Position numbers and translations under genes: made by a program. The notes beneath the pieces were generated by a model. It was given only the letters and a program-made list of their open reading frames with translations. It did no database searches and was not told the DNA's origin. Of a DNA stretch of 64,000 nucleotides, positions 27,178 to 36,264 are shown in pieces. The DNA comes from an uncultured Clostridia bacterium. Lineage in GTDB: Bacteria > Bacillota > Clostridia > Christensenellales > UBA1242. The stretch is taken from contig CAKVMI010000003.1 in assembly GCA_934772525.1 (NCBI GenBank), forward strand, positions 124,001 to 188,000, written 5' to 3'. Position 1 is the stretch's first letter. The number at the start of each line of letters is the position of its first letter.

Positions 27178-27666
27178 AATAAAAGATATGAATTATTAAA
27201 TTAAAAAATACATTTTTTAGCACACTATAAGTTAAATATTGAATAGTATGTAATAGGTTAGAAATATTAATTTTTCAATCGCAAAACTTCTCATTCGGGC
27301 CTAGGCTTTAAATATAGTCGGACACTAACTTTACCGACAACACAGCTAAAAACTACTCACCTTTAATTTGCTACAGGGTAACCCATATTACTATGCTTAA
27401 TATACCCCAAATGCTTTCCTAAAAGATTAATATTCTAACCAACAAAACCCAAACCGCAAAGTAACATAAAAAGGAGTACTACGCAGTTTGGGACTTTTTT
27501 TGTCGAAAGCACCACCAAAAGCACTACGCATTAATTTAATAGGAAACTAAATTAGCAGATAATTTTCTGTTTATACCTATATTTGCCGAGATATGGTACT
27601 ACATTAACCTAAAATAATCAAAACCATTTTACTTAATTTTCTACTATTATAAATAATTATCAAAAC
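27178..27666. other. 540-bp intergenic region, possible structured RNA
   Basis: No convincing reading frame. From about 27287 to 27560 the composition is less AT-rich than usual gaps. CCCAAAC (from about 27449) pairs with GTTTGGG (about 27487) and is followed by a T run on the plus strand, a terminator-like hairpin. ACTACGCA occurs twice, inside the hairpin and ~45 nt later. I checked for tmRNA, SRP, RNase P and T-box signatures and saw none. Confidence 0.35.
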
Positions 27667-27697
27667 AAAAATACTATGTGGTTATCCATAGTATTTT
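27667..27697. terminator. Terminator of the rubrerythrin operon
   Basis: AAAATACTATG pairs with CATAGTATTTT around an 9-nt loop, just after the rubrerythrin stop on the minus strand. Confidence 0.75.
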
Positions 27698-27721
27698 GTG
27701 GGTTTGTTGTTAAAAAATATA

Positions 27722-28255
27722 TTAATAGTTTTCGTTTCTTACTTCGAAGTAACTTTGTGGGTGGCTGCAAACTGGGCAAACGGCCGGTGCTACTTTTCCA
27801 ATTACTAGGTGACCGCAATTTCTGCACTCCCACATTGTTTGTTCAGATTTTTTAAATACTTCTTGCATTTCTACATTGTTTAGTAATTTTAAATACCTTT
27901 CTTCGTGTGCTTTTTCAATAGCGCCTACTGCACGGAACTTAAATGCAAGCTCTGAAAAACCTTCTTCTTCGGCTTCTTTTGCAAAACGGTCATACATATC
28001 TGTCCACTCGTAATTTTCGCCTTCTGCTGCTGTTTTTAAATTGCTCTTTGTATCGCCTAATTCTTCTAGTTCTTTAAACCACATTTTAGCATGTTCTTTT
28101 TCATTTTCGGCGGTTTTTGAAAACATCTCAGCAATTTGTTCGTAACCTTCCTTTTTAGCAACGCTTGCGAAATATGTATATTTATTTCGTGCTTGACTTT
28201 CTCCTGCAAAAGCAGTTCTTAAATTTTGTTCGGTTTTTGTTCCTGTATATTTCAT
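27722..28255 (-). CDS. rbr: Rubrerythrin
   Basis: 177 aa. An N-terminal four-helix diiron domain (RTAFAGESQARNKYTYFASV, then AENEKEHAKMWFKELE and AIEKAHEERYLKLL supply the Glu/His ligands) is followed by a C-terminal rubredoxin-like iron site (CRNC ... CPVC). It reduces hydrogen peroxide in anaerobes, so it points to an oxygen-sensitive host. The ATG overlaps the stop of the upstream hypothetical gene by four bases (ATGA), with AGGAGA ahead of it, so the two are translationally coupled. Confidence 0.96.
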   Translation of the reverse strand: MKYTGTKTEQNLRTAFAGESQARNKYTYFASVAKKEGYEQIAEMFSKTAENEKEHAKMWFKELEELGDTKSNLKTAAEGENYEWTDMYDRFAKEAEEEGFSELAFKFRAVGAIEKAHEERYLKLLNNVEMQEVFKKSEQTMWECRNCGHLVIGKVAPAVCPVCSHPQSYFEVRNENY

Positions 28256-28926
28256 AATCTATCTCCTATAATTCTTAATTTTGCACGCTCTATGGTTCTT
28301 CTAGAACTTTCAAGCGGTCTATTTTTTAGTAAAACTTTGTTTAGCCTTGGATACCCCGCATTTATTCTCCCTTCCATTTTGGCTACAAGATCATCGGTAT
28401 ATTCTTTGGCAATAAGGGTTAGTTTGTATGCAAATGTATGATACTTTGAGTCTTCTTCGGTTAGTTCGACCGTTTTTTCAACCGAATCAATGATTGCCGA
28501 ATAGATGAATGTACCATATTTTTGTAAAAATGAATCACTCGCACAATCTAGCATATCTTTAAACTTTGCTTTTTTGTACCTTAAATCTTTTTCGGTTAAA
28601 TTGATATTATTTTCAATAGTTCCCGAAAAACGTTTTATGCACATACATTTAGAAATTAGGTATACAAACATCTTTTTGTCATCTTCAGACTCAATCCGAT
28701 CCAACGCTTCGGCTAAAGTGAATGTAACCATATTTGTTGTGGAAAACTCTTTGAAGTTGAACATAGCAACTATTTGCTGAGCAAGTTCGGTTTGGTATTG
28801 CTCGCTAAAATTTGCACTGGCTCTTATGCCGAATGTTACAAACTCGTGCCCGTCTTTTGCATAAAACTTTGAGTTTTCGTTGAATGGCATTTCTACCATA
28901 TTGTACAATTCGTTGTACAGATTCAT
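28252..28926 (-). CDS. Uncharacterised protein coupled to rubrerythrin
   Basis: 224 aa, soluble, mostly helical, with no signal peptide or motif I recognise. Two Cys (MCIKRF and MLDCAS) are scattered; the C-terminus is Arg-rich (NRPLESSRRTIERAKLRIIG). It is first in a two-gene operon and its stop overlaps the rubrerythrin start, which hints at a shared role in oxidative stress, but nothing in the sequence itself shows this. GGGG ribosome site. Confidence 0.7.
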   Translation of the reverse strand: MNLYNELYNMVEMPFNENSKFYAKDGHEFVTFGIRASANFSEQYQTELAQQIVAMFNFKEFSTTNMVTFTLAEALDRIESEDDKKMFVYLISKCMCIKRFSGTIENNINLTEKDLRYKKAKFKDMLDCASDSFLQKYGTFIYSAIIDSVEKTVELTEEDSKYHTFAYKLTLIAKEYTDDLVAKMEGRINAGYPRLNKVLLKNRPLESSRRTIERAKLRIIGDRL

Positions 28927-28960
28927 AAGTTGTCCCCTTAAAACAAATTATTACATTTTT

Positions 28961-28989
28961 ATTATATTAAATATCTTGAAAAAAGTCAA
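28961..28989 (-). promoter_or_regulatory. Promoter of the rubrerythrin operon
   Basis: Minus strand: -35 TTGACT (28984-28989), 17-nt spacer, -10 TATAAT (28961-28966), 35 nt before the first gene. I saw no PerR-box-like palindrome beside it. Confidence 0.75.
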
Positions 28990-29187
28990 ACTATTTTTAC
29001 ACTCTTAACTGACGCCACTAGTGCTGGGGTTCTGGATATAAATTTTACCTTTACAACCAGAGATTATTATGGTAAGTAAATAAAATACGGCGTATAAAAA
29101 ATAATCTACAACATTCATAAATTAAAAATATTTAAATGTAAACAACGACCCCTAAACCGTACTTGCATTTTTTTGATAAACTTTTAA

Positions 29188-29219
29188 ACTAAAAATAACC
29201 GCCCACAAAATGTGGACGG
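29188..29219 (-). terminator. Terminator of the one-chain ABC transporter
   Basis: CCGTCCACA pairs with TGTGGGCGG (one G-T) around TTT, then TTATTTTTAG on the minus strand. Confidence 0.75.
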
Positions 29220-29236
29220 CTTTGTATTAAACCAAA

Positions 29237-32200
29237 TTATCTATTATTAATAGCGTCTATTGGTTGCTTTTTAGCAATTTTACTTACTGGGATTAAACTT
29301 GAAATAAATGCTACTGCAACACTAATTACAAGTATTAATGCAAGTTGACGAATTCCAAAGTTAAATATTGTAATCTTTAATTCATATTCCTTTCTAAGCA
29401 TTGCATTAAGAAGCCCTGTTGTAACCATACAGCCAATACTTGCAAGCACAAAGTTTATAAATGCAATTATTAAACTTTCGTTAAAGAATATTCCAAATAC
29501 ATCGCTCTTTTTAGAACCCAACGCTCTTAAAATACCAATTTCACGCTTTTTGTATGAAATAGATGTAGCGATAAAGTTCATAAGCATTAGTGATGCAAAC
29601 AAGCAGAAGCCTAATGCAACATACATTAAATATTTAGTTATGCTATCTGCCATACCCTTAACTTCGTTCATTGTACCAACAACTTCGTTAGACATTAGAT
29701 ATATTGGAGTTTTAATTTCCTTATTATATGAAGCATCATCATTTACTATTTGCAAATAATTAAAGTGCTTTTTTGCAATTTGTTTAATGTCGTTACTATC
29801 TGTTGGCATAACACCAATTGCAAAACCATATACACCTTGGTCGGCTTCCATCTTTTGTGTTGCTATATAAAGGTCGGCACCAACTATCATATAATCTTCA
29901 AATTTGTTGTCACCAGTATTGCTATAATACATAAAGAAACCAACAATAGTAGAATCTAAAACATTACCTGCATCATATTGATTTTTTTGGTTATATTTTA
30001 GTTTTGCCTTTTCTTGTGTTTTTTCAATTAAAGTATTTATGTCTCGTTGTAATTCAGGTACAAGTGTGTAATTTGTTCCAAGTCCTGTTGTTGTGCTATT
30101 TAAAATTAATTCTCCTTGACCACGGCTTAATGTAGAAATAATAACGCTTAGCCTAATATTTTCAGGACTCGAAATATCTTCACTAGTTACAGCACATGGA
30201 GTATAGGAATATTCTCCACCATATGAATCTGCTATTCTAGATGCGACATTTGTACTAAACCCACACGCCAACAATTCTTCTTTTGTAATAGTTTCTTGAC
30301 TATTATAATTTGGATTAAAGATTTGTTCTGCCATATTACCAAACCTATAAGCAGACATAACTACAGTGTTACCTGCAAGTTCGGTATTGCCATTTGTAAT
30401 AAAACTAAAGTTGTTTAGATATGTACCTAAGTTTTCTTTCTTTACAAGTTTACTGTAACTTTGTCCTTTTGATTCGGAACTAGTATAACCATTTCTATTA
30501 ACATCTACATAATACATTAAACTACCATTTAATTTTAATGCACCTGAAACTTCCACAGTTTCAGAACCAGACGATCTAATAGACTCAATAGTTCCAGCAC
30601 CTACAACACCAATATTATGAATACTTGTTTGTTGAATAGGTTCAAGTTCTAATGAACCCAACATTGAATATACAAAGTTTGCATCTTCTTTCATTGCTTC
30701 TTTGTATTTTTCACCATCAAACTTAGTGTCTATAATACCGCAAATTGTAAAAGTTGTTTTGCCCCCGTTGACAGATAATTTCTTACCAATTAAAACGGAT
30801 GGATTTGCCTGAATGTCTTCTGGTTGAATGTATTTTTCGTCGGCTACTGTTATAGTGTCATCTTTGTAACCTCGTTGCATAAATGATTCTACTTGATATT
30901 TAGTTAATAGAATTTCGTATGCACTAGTCGGATACCTACTACCAATACCGACTAATGTACAACCCATTGCTTCTAGGTCGGTCTTTGAAAGTTCTGCAAG
31001 ACCTGCAAAACTATCTATATAATAGCCATTTCGAGTAGATTGCTTGAAGTTTTCTATACTTAAACTATTTCCACCCCTACCAACAGCATCGCCCATTGTA
31101 TAAACAGGTTTTAAAGCAACACCCGTGCTTTCGCTCATATCGGCAATGTCGGCATCTCCCAATAAACTATTGTTGAAATAGTAATAGTTGTTAGATGAGT
31201 TAACTTGACTCTTTTTGTACATAGATAGATATTTTACATTACTATCTTGAATACTTTTTGCAGTATTGTCTACTGCGTTAAACGCACTAGCGGTATCTAT
31301 AATACCAAACATTGCAAATGCGATAAATGAAAGAAAAATTGTAAATATTAACCTTACTGGCTTTGCCTTTAGGCCACTTGCACCCATTTTGAAACTATCT
31401 TTAAACTTTAACCTTGACTTGATTAGTTTTAAGTCTTTTCGGTCATATGTTTTGGTAGTTAAATCTTCGGAAGTGGTTTTATCAAACTTTTCGGCGGCGT
31501 TATTATCATCTATCTTTGCAATTTCTCTAAACTTTTTATTAGTATTTGGGTTTAGCGAAATAAATGCTTCAGAGTCATCTCGCTTTTGAATATACTTTGT
31601 AATAAATTCAACTTCTTTTTGAGTGACTGTGTGACCGGCTTTGATATGAATAACATCATCACCAATTACCGAAACTCCATCGTTTAGTTTTTGACCATCT
31701 ATATGACGCTTGGTTTCATCACTAATAATTACGCCATCCTTCATTTCTATAATACGGTCAGCATAATTTTCGGCAAATTCACGGTCGTGAGATACTATTA
31801 TTACTAGTTTATCTTGAGAAAGTTTCTTTAAGGTATCAAAAACTTGCTTACCAGTTGCACTATCTAGCGCTCCAGTTGGTTCATCGGCTATGATTATCTC
31901 TGGGTCTTTAATTAAAGCACGTGCTATTGCAATTCTTTGCTTTTGACCACCCGAAAGTTCGTTGGTTTTACGCTTGCCTTGGTCGGCTAAATCAACTTGC
32001 TCTAATAACTCTTGCACCTTTTCGTGGGTTGCCTTTTTGCCTTGAAGTTCTAGGGCAAGTGCAATATTTTTTTCTACATTAAACTCACTTAAAATATTAT
32101 ATTCTTGGAAAATAAACCCAATAAAGGTATTACGGTATGAGTCAAAGTCTGAGCCCGAAAAATCTTTACTAGACTTGCCTTTTATAATAAGTTCCCCGCT

Positions 32201-32377
32201 ATCAAACTTGTCTAGTCCACCAATGCAATTTAGCAAGGTAGATTTACCACAACCAGATTTACCCAAAATGAAAACCATTCCCTTTTCGGTAAACTTGATA
32301 GAGACATTTTTTAATGCTTGAACAGGTACACCCTTTTTAGGTCTATATGTTTTACATATATTTTTTAGTTCTAACAT
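29237..32377 (-). CDS. ABC transporter with ATPase and FtsX-like permease in one chain
   Basis: 1046 aa. Residues ~1-225 are a MacB/LolD-type ATPase: Walker A GKSGCGKST, Q-loop FIFQEYNILSEFNV, signature LSGGQKQR, Walker B IIIADEPTGALD, and H-loop SHD. A linker of ~100 residues leads to a first membrane helix at ~345-365. A large extracytoplasmic domain (~370-900) and three C-terminal helices of FtsX type (ISYKKREIGILRALGSKKSD) follow. Such mechanotransmission transporters move peptides, lipoproteins or antibiotics rather than import nutrients. Single gene with a consensus promoter; substrate unknown. Confidence 0.9.
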   Translation of the reverse strand: MLELKNICKTYRPKKGVPVQALKNVSIKFTEKGMVFILGKSGCGKSTLLNCIGGLDKFDSGELIIKGKSSKDFSGSDFDSYRNTFIGFIFQEYNILSEFNVEKNIALALELQGKKATHEKVQELLEQVDLADQGKRKTNELSGGQKQRIAIARALIKDPEIIIADEPTGALDSATGKQVFDTLKKLSQDKLVIIVSHDREFAENYADRIIEMKDGVIISDETKRHIDGQKLNDGVSVIGDDVIHIKAGHTVTQKEVEFITKYIQKRDDSEAFISLNPNTNKKFREIAKIDDNNAAEKFDKTTSEDLTTKTYDRKDLKLIKSRLKFKDSFKMGASGLKAKPVRLIFTIFLSFIAFAMFGIIDTASAFNAVDNTAKSIQDSNVKYLSMYKKSQVNSSNNYYYFNNSLLGDADIADMSESTGVALKPVYTMGDAVGRGGNSLSIENFKQSTRNGYYIDSFAGLAELSKTDLEAMGCTLVGIGSRYPTSAYEILLTKYQVESFMQRGYKDDTITVADEKYIQPEDIQANPSVLIGKKLSVNGGKTTFTICGIIDTKFDGEKYKEAMKEDANFVYSMLGSLELEPIQQTSIHNIGVVGAGTIESIRSSGSETVEVSGALKLNGSLMYYVDVNRNGYTSSESKGQSYSKLVKKENLGTYLNNFSFITNGNTELAGNTVVMSAYRFGNMAEQIFNPNYNSQETITKEELLACGFSTNVASRIADSYGGEYSYTPCAVTSEDISSPENIRLSVIISTLSRGQGELILNSTTTGLGTNYTLVPELQRDINTLIEKTQEKAKLKYNQKNQYDAGNVLDSTIVGFFMYYSNTGDNKFEDYMIVGADLYIATQKMEADQGVYGFAIGVMPTDSNDIKQIAKKHFNYLQIVNDDASYNKEIKTPIYLMSNEVVGTMNEVKGMADSITKYLMYVALGFCLFASLMLMNFIATSISYKKREIGILRALGSKKSDVFGIFFNESLIIAFINFVLASIGCMVTTGLLNAMLRKEYELKITIFNFGIRQLALILVISVAVAFISSLIPVSKIAKKQPIDAINNR

Positions 32378-32406
32378 TTCTACTCCTAATAAAATTTAAT
32401 AATTAA

Positions 32407-32435
32407 ATTATATCTATTTGAGAATTTTGTGTCAA
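32407..32435 (-). promoter_or_regulatory. Consensus promoter of the ABC transporter gene
   Basis: Minus strand: TTGACA (32430-32435), 17-nt spacer, TATAAT (32407-32412). A perfect sigma-A match, 30 nt before the ATG. Confidence 0.8.
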
Positions 32436-32540
32436 CCAAATAAAAAGTATTTTAAGACTTTTAAGCATTTGAATTTGCTTTTGTGACTAAAAAAAATTTT
32501 TAGGGGAATAATAAAGTAAAAATCAATTTAGGAGAACGTT

Positions 32541-32996
32541 ATGGCAAAAATAGAAGGACTAAAAAAATATGCAAATGCAATATACCAAAATGCAATGGTT
32601 GGTAAGCAAAGTTGCTCGGACATTTTACCAAAAATAGAAGACGAAGAATTGAAAAGAGAAGTTGACCGAGAGTACTACAAATTTGATGAAATTTGTGACG
32701 CTATGGAACTATTTGCAAAAAGTAAAAAGATGGAGATTGAAGACAACAATATATTCGAGAAATCTAGACTTTGGATGAGTATAAATATGGGAACAATGTT
32801 TGACAACTCCACCCGCCACATTACCCAACTTTTACTAATTGGCACGGTGATGGGACTGACCACCGCGTATAAAGACCGCTACGACCACAAGGGAGTTAGC
32901 ACCGAATTGGATAAAATATTAAGCGACTTAGAAACCATTTTAGATAACAACTATAACACCCTTAAGCAATACCTAAAAGAATATAACGGCGAGTAA
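32541..32996 (+). CDS. Uncharacterised small helical protein
   Basis: 151 aa, soluble, predicted all-helical by pattern (IEGLKKYANAIYQNAMVGKQ, DREYYKFDEICDAMELFAKS), the size of a four-helix bundle. No metal-binding or catalytic motif and no signal peptide. AGGAG ribosome site at 5 nt. It is divergent from the ABC transporter and upstream of a 58-aa small gene. I do not recognise the family. Confidence 0.65.
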   Translation: MAKIEGLKKYANAIYQNAMVGKQSCSDILPKIEDEELKREVDREYYKFDEICDAMELFAKSKKMEIEDNNIFEKSRLWMSINMGTMFDNSTRHITQLLLIGTVMGLTTAYKDRYDHKGVSTELDKILSDLETILDNNYNTLKQYLKEYNGE

Positions 32997-33145
32997 TTCT
33001 GGAGTTTAGTGTAATTTACACTTGAAAAAACTTAATTTTTTCATTAAAAAAGCCTATAATTTGAAACACATTAAATATTGTTTTAAATATAGTTTTTTTC
33101 GTTTTAAAACATTTAAAAGTCTATCAACGATTTTTACTCAACACC

Positions 33146-33322
33146 ATGAATAAATTTGTAGATTTTTCAAAAACTAAGATTATGAAAAGAGATAGATATA
33201 TTTTAGAAAAATCAAAAATAATAATGGGCCAACTTAACGCCAATATGTTTGACCCCTTAGGCTCGTACACCGGCGCAAGTATAATAGACTACTGCCCAAC
33301 CCAAGACGCTGACGACTTATAA
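33146..33322 (+). CDS. 58-aa small protein with DPLGSYTG...QDADDL tail
   Basis: Reads MNKFVDFSKTKIMKRDRY..., then NMFDPLGSYTGASI and PTQDADDL. The tail looks like a short conserved tail I have the impression of seeing in small proteins of uncultured Clostridia (DPLGSYTG followed some residues later by P-x-QDADDL). Codon choice at the end (GGC, ACC, GAC) differs from random AT-rich sequence. The ribosome site is weak, so the start is uncertain; M13 is an alternative. Function unknown. It ends one base before the stop of the converging TtcA-like gene. Confidence 0.55.
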   Translation: MNKFVDFSKTKIMKRDRYILEKSKIIMGQLNANMFDPLGSYTGASIIDYCPTQDADDL

Positions 33323-33323
33323 A

Positions 33324-34169
33324 CTAATCTTCGTCCGAAAATCTATCCATAAATGAGAATTTCTGGTCTTTTATTTTCCAACCACGGCAAGTATCTAGTT
33401 GAACATTATTCATACTCATAAAAATATTGTCTTCAACAAACTCGTTGGTCTTTTTTAATTCCTTAATTAGATACTTTATTTGTTGGCGAGTTGAAGTTGT
33501 TGCACGCCCTAGTTCTTCATTTTTTTCGGTCATTCTACATGCACATGCTATAAACTCTAATTTGTTTCTAATTCTCCAATTTATTATTGCTTCTTCATGG
33601 ATGTAATATAATGGGCGAATTAATTCCATACCTTCAAAGTTGGCACTTTTTATGCGTGGAAGCATCCCTTGAATTTGCCCGCCATGCAACATACTCATTA
33701 AAGTAGTTTCTATAACATCGGTGTAGTGGTGTCCCAGAGCAATTTTGTTGCAACCAAGTTCTTTGGCCTTAGAATATAAGTGTCCCCTACGCATTCTGGC
33801 ACACATGTAACATGGGTTTTTCTCCATTTTTTGAGTAGCATCAAAAATTTTGGTATCAAAAATTGTGATAGGAATTCCCAATGTTTTTGCATTTTCTACA
33901 ATCCTATTTAAGTTTACATCGTTGTAGCCCGGGTTCATAACAAGATAAACAATTTCAAATGGAACGTTCGATATTTTTTGAAACATTTGGAATAGTTTTG
34001 CCATTAGCATACTATCCTTTCCACCCGAAATGCAGACGGCAATTTTGTCGTCTTTTTTTATTAAATTAAAATCTTTGATTGCCTTTACAAAAGGTGTCCA
34101 AATTTTTCTTCTGTAAGTTGTTTGAATGGTGTGTTCTATCTCTCCACACCTTGATAATTCTTTTGCCAT
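33324..34169 (-). CDS. TtcA-like PP-loop tRNA thiolation enzyme
   Basis: 281 aa. The PP-loop SGGKDSMLMAKL near residue 48 binds ATP, and CYMCARMRRGHLYSKAKELG supplies the CxxC typical of the TtcA/TtuA group, with further Cys in FIACACRM. GHHYTDVIETTLMSMLHGG is the family's GHxxDD-like block. The enzyme adenylates a tRNA base and inserts sulfur (2-thiocytidine-32 in TtcA). The exact target base is not certain because Firmicutes carry several paralogues. The 5' leader carries a perfect inverted repeat (34183-34211). Confidence 0.87.
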   Translation of the reverse strand: MAKELSRCGEIEHTIQTTYRRKIWTPFVKAIKDFNLIKKDDKIAVCISGGKDSMLMAKLFQMFQKISNVPFEIVYLVMNPGYNDVNLNRIVENAKTLGIPITIFDTKIFDATQKMEKNPCYMCARMRRGHLYSKAKELGCNKIALGHHYTDVIETTLMSMLHGGQIQGMLPRIKSANFEGMELIRPLYYIHEEAIINWRIRNKLEFIACACRMTEKNEELGRATTSTRQQIKYLIKELKKTNEFVEDNIFMSMNNVQLDTCRGWKIKDQKFSFMDRFSDED

Positions 34170-34182
34170 ATTTTCCTTTGTG

Positions 34183-34211
34183 TTTTAACAATCTTTAAGT
34201 GATTGTTAAAA
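34183..34211. repeat. Perfect 11-bp inverted repeat in the TtcA-like leader
   Basis: TTTTAACAATC (34183-34193) and GATTGTTAAAA (34201-34211), 7-nt loop. It is not followed by a T run in the needed direction, so it is more likely an operator or mRNA structure. TTTTTAACA-type boxes recur at 56.4 kb. Confidence 0.45.
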
Positions 34212-34255
34212 ACGAGTTTCTTGAATTTAAAATTTTCAAAAAATTTGTTAAAAAC

Positions 34256-36205
34256 TTAGTCTTCGCTATCCGCAGTTTCAGAAGTTAATTCAAACCACTC
34301 TTCGGTAAGTTTTTCTATTTTTGTTTGGCGAGAAATTATTGCTGTTTCTATTTCCATTAATTTTACAAAATCACTGCAAATATCGGGATTTTTGTACTCA
34401 TCACTTAGTACCAAAATTTCAGTTTCTAGTGCCGAAATTTCCTTTTCTACCTTTTTTGCACGTGCTTCTTTTTTTGCTCGCTCTTTATTTAGAAGATACT
34501 CATTAACTTTTGGTTTTTCTTCTTCAACTTCTTTATTTATATTTTTGATTTCTTCAATGGTTTCTTCTTTTAAAGTTTTTGGTTCTACCGCACTTCGTTC
34601 TTCTTTTGCTTTCATCTCTTCATAATTAGATTTTATAAATTCTGCCTTGCCGTTTTCAAATTTAATTAAACTAGTTGCAAGTTTTTTTACAAAATATCTA
34701 TCGTGAGATACAAAAAGAATTGTCCCTTTATATTTCAAAAGCATATTTTCAAGGGCTTCTTTACCAACAATATCTAAGTGGTTTGTTGGTTCATCTAGTA
34801 TTAGTAAATTAGGGCGTCTTTTAAATATTTTACAAAGTGCAAGTCTTACAAGTTCGCCTCCAGATAATTCTTGCAAATTTTTAAAAACATCATCTTGCGT
34901 AAACATAAACGACCCTAAGTCGGTACGGGCTTCGGTTAATGTTAAATCGGGAAACTCATGTGTGTAGTTATCTAAAACCGTTTGGTCGCACACATTTGCC
35001 GTTACTGTTTGCTGGTCAAAGTATCCTATATCCAAACTTGTACCAAATACGACCTTGCCACCAAGTGGCGGAACCTTACCCATAATAGTTTTGAGTAGAG
35101 TACTTTTTCCGCAACCATTACCACCAATTATGCCAAGGCGTTCCCCCTTATTTAGTCTAAAACTAATAGTTGCAAGCGGTTTATCATATCCCAAAACCAA
35201 CTCTTCGGCTCTTAGCACCATTGTAGAACTTTCTCGCATTGGGTCGGTGTTTGCATGAAAGGCTCGCATATCTGCACTTTCGGGTTTTTCTACCACTTCC
35301 ATTCGGTCAATTTGCTTTAACTTACTTTGTGCCATTGTGGCTTTTGTTGCTTTGTATCTAAATCTATCCGCTAGGGTTTGAAGTCTATTTACTTCGGCAG
35401 TATAAGCGTTATAGTCTTTTAATTGCTTTTGATACTCGGCTTCTTTAATTTCTACAAATTTTGAATAGTTGCCAGCGTACCTTTTAATTTTTCCACGCTC
35501 TATTTCATATACTACATTTACAAATTTATCCAAAAACGCTCTATCGTGCGAAACAACTATAACTGCCTTTTTATAGTCTGCAAGGTAACTTTCTAGCCAC
35601 TCTATTGCTAAAATATCCAAGTGGTTTGTTGGTTCGTCTAGTATTAAAATATCAGGTTTTGAAAGCAATAATTTTATAAGCGCAATTTTGGTTCGCTGGC
35701 CACCCGAAAATTCACCAATCTTTTTTTGCTTATCTTCTTCGCTAAAGCCAAAATTTTTGAGTGCTTTATTGTATTCTTTTTTGTATGTAAACCCGCCAAG
35801 TCGGTCAAAATCTTCACATAGTCTTGTATACTTTTCAATAAGTTTTGCATTAGAGTTATGTTCAAGTTCCTTTTCAAGTTCGGTCATTTTATTTTTTGTA
35901 TCCAAAATGTTAGAGTATGCTTTTAGCACCTCACTTTCAAGCGTTGCGTTATCGTCATCAAAGGTTATTTGCTTAATTTGACCAACCTTAAACGACCCCG
36001 TCTTTTCTATTCGGTTAATTTTAGTGCTTTCGTCTACCTTATCTATTTCTTGTTCACCGGTAATTACCCTAATTAATGTAGATTTACCGCAACCATTTCG
36101 CCCAATTAGGGCAACCTTATCGGTATCATTTACTTCAAAATTAATATGAGATAAAACGGTTTTTTCGCCAAACGAAACACTAACGTCATTAAGTCTTATT
36201 TTCAT
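34256..36205 (-). CDS. ABC-F family ATPase (YdiF/Uup type)
   Basis: 649 aa, two ATPase domains and no membrane helices. The first has GRNGCGKST, FSGGQRTKIA and ILILDEPTNHLD. The second has GGNGCGKST, LSGGELVRLA and LLILDEPTNHLD. The ABC-F interdomain linker (KQLKDYNAYTAEVNRLQTLA) lies between, and a charged C-terminal coiled coil (~540-649) follows, as in Uup/YdiF. ABC-F proteins bind the ribosomal E site and relieve stalls. The promoter TTGCTA-N17-TATAAT overlaps a TTTAGCA/TGCTAAA palindrome at 36236-36251. Confidence 0.92.
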   Translation of the reverse strand: MKIRLNDVSVSFGEKTVLSHINFEVNDTDKVALIGRNGCGKSTLIRVITGEQEIDKVDESTKINRIEKTGSFKVGQIKQITFDDDNATLESEVLKAYSNILDTKNKMTELEKELEHNSNAKLIEKYTRLCEDFDRLGGFTYKKEYNKALKNFGFSEEDKQKKIGEFSGGQRTKIALIKLLLSKPDILILDEPTNHLDILAIEWLESYLADYKKAVIVVSHDRAFLDKFVNVVYEIERGKIKRYAGNYSKFVEIKEAEYQKQLKDYNAYTAEVNRLQTLADRFRYKATKATMAQSKLKQIDRMEVVEKPESADMRAFHANTDPMRESSTMVLRAEELVLGYDKPLATISFRLNKGERLGIIGGNGCGKSTLLKTIMGKVPPLGGKVVFGTSLDIGYFDQQTVTANVCDQTVLDNYTHEFPDLTLTEARTDLGSFMFTQDDVFKNLQELSGGELVRLALCKIFKRRPNLLILDEPTNHLDIVGKEALENMLLKYKGTILFVSHDRYFVKKLATSLIKFENGKAEFIKSNYEEMKAKEERSAVEPKTLKEETIEEIKNINKEVEEEKPKVNEYLLNKERAKKEARAKKVEKEISALETEILVLSDEYKNPDICSDFVKLMEIETAIISRQTKIEKLTEEWFELTSETADSED

Positions 36206-36264
36206 AACGTTAGTATTATATCAAACGGAAATTAATTTAGCAAGTGCTAAATGAATTGCTTTAT

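Noticed and set aside
27178..27721. tmRNA or SRP RNA
   Set aside because: No tag-peptide frame, no GGAAGC-type SRP core.
28990..29079. 30-codon protein-like frame between the rubrerythrin and ABC transporter genes
   Set aside because: It reads like coding sequence (DATSAGVLDINFTF) but has no start, no ribosome site and no known match, so I do not list it.
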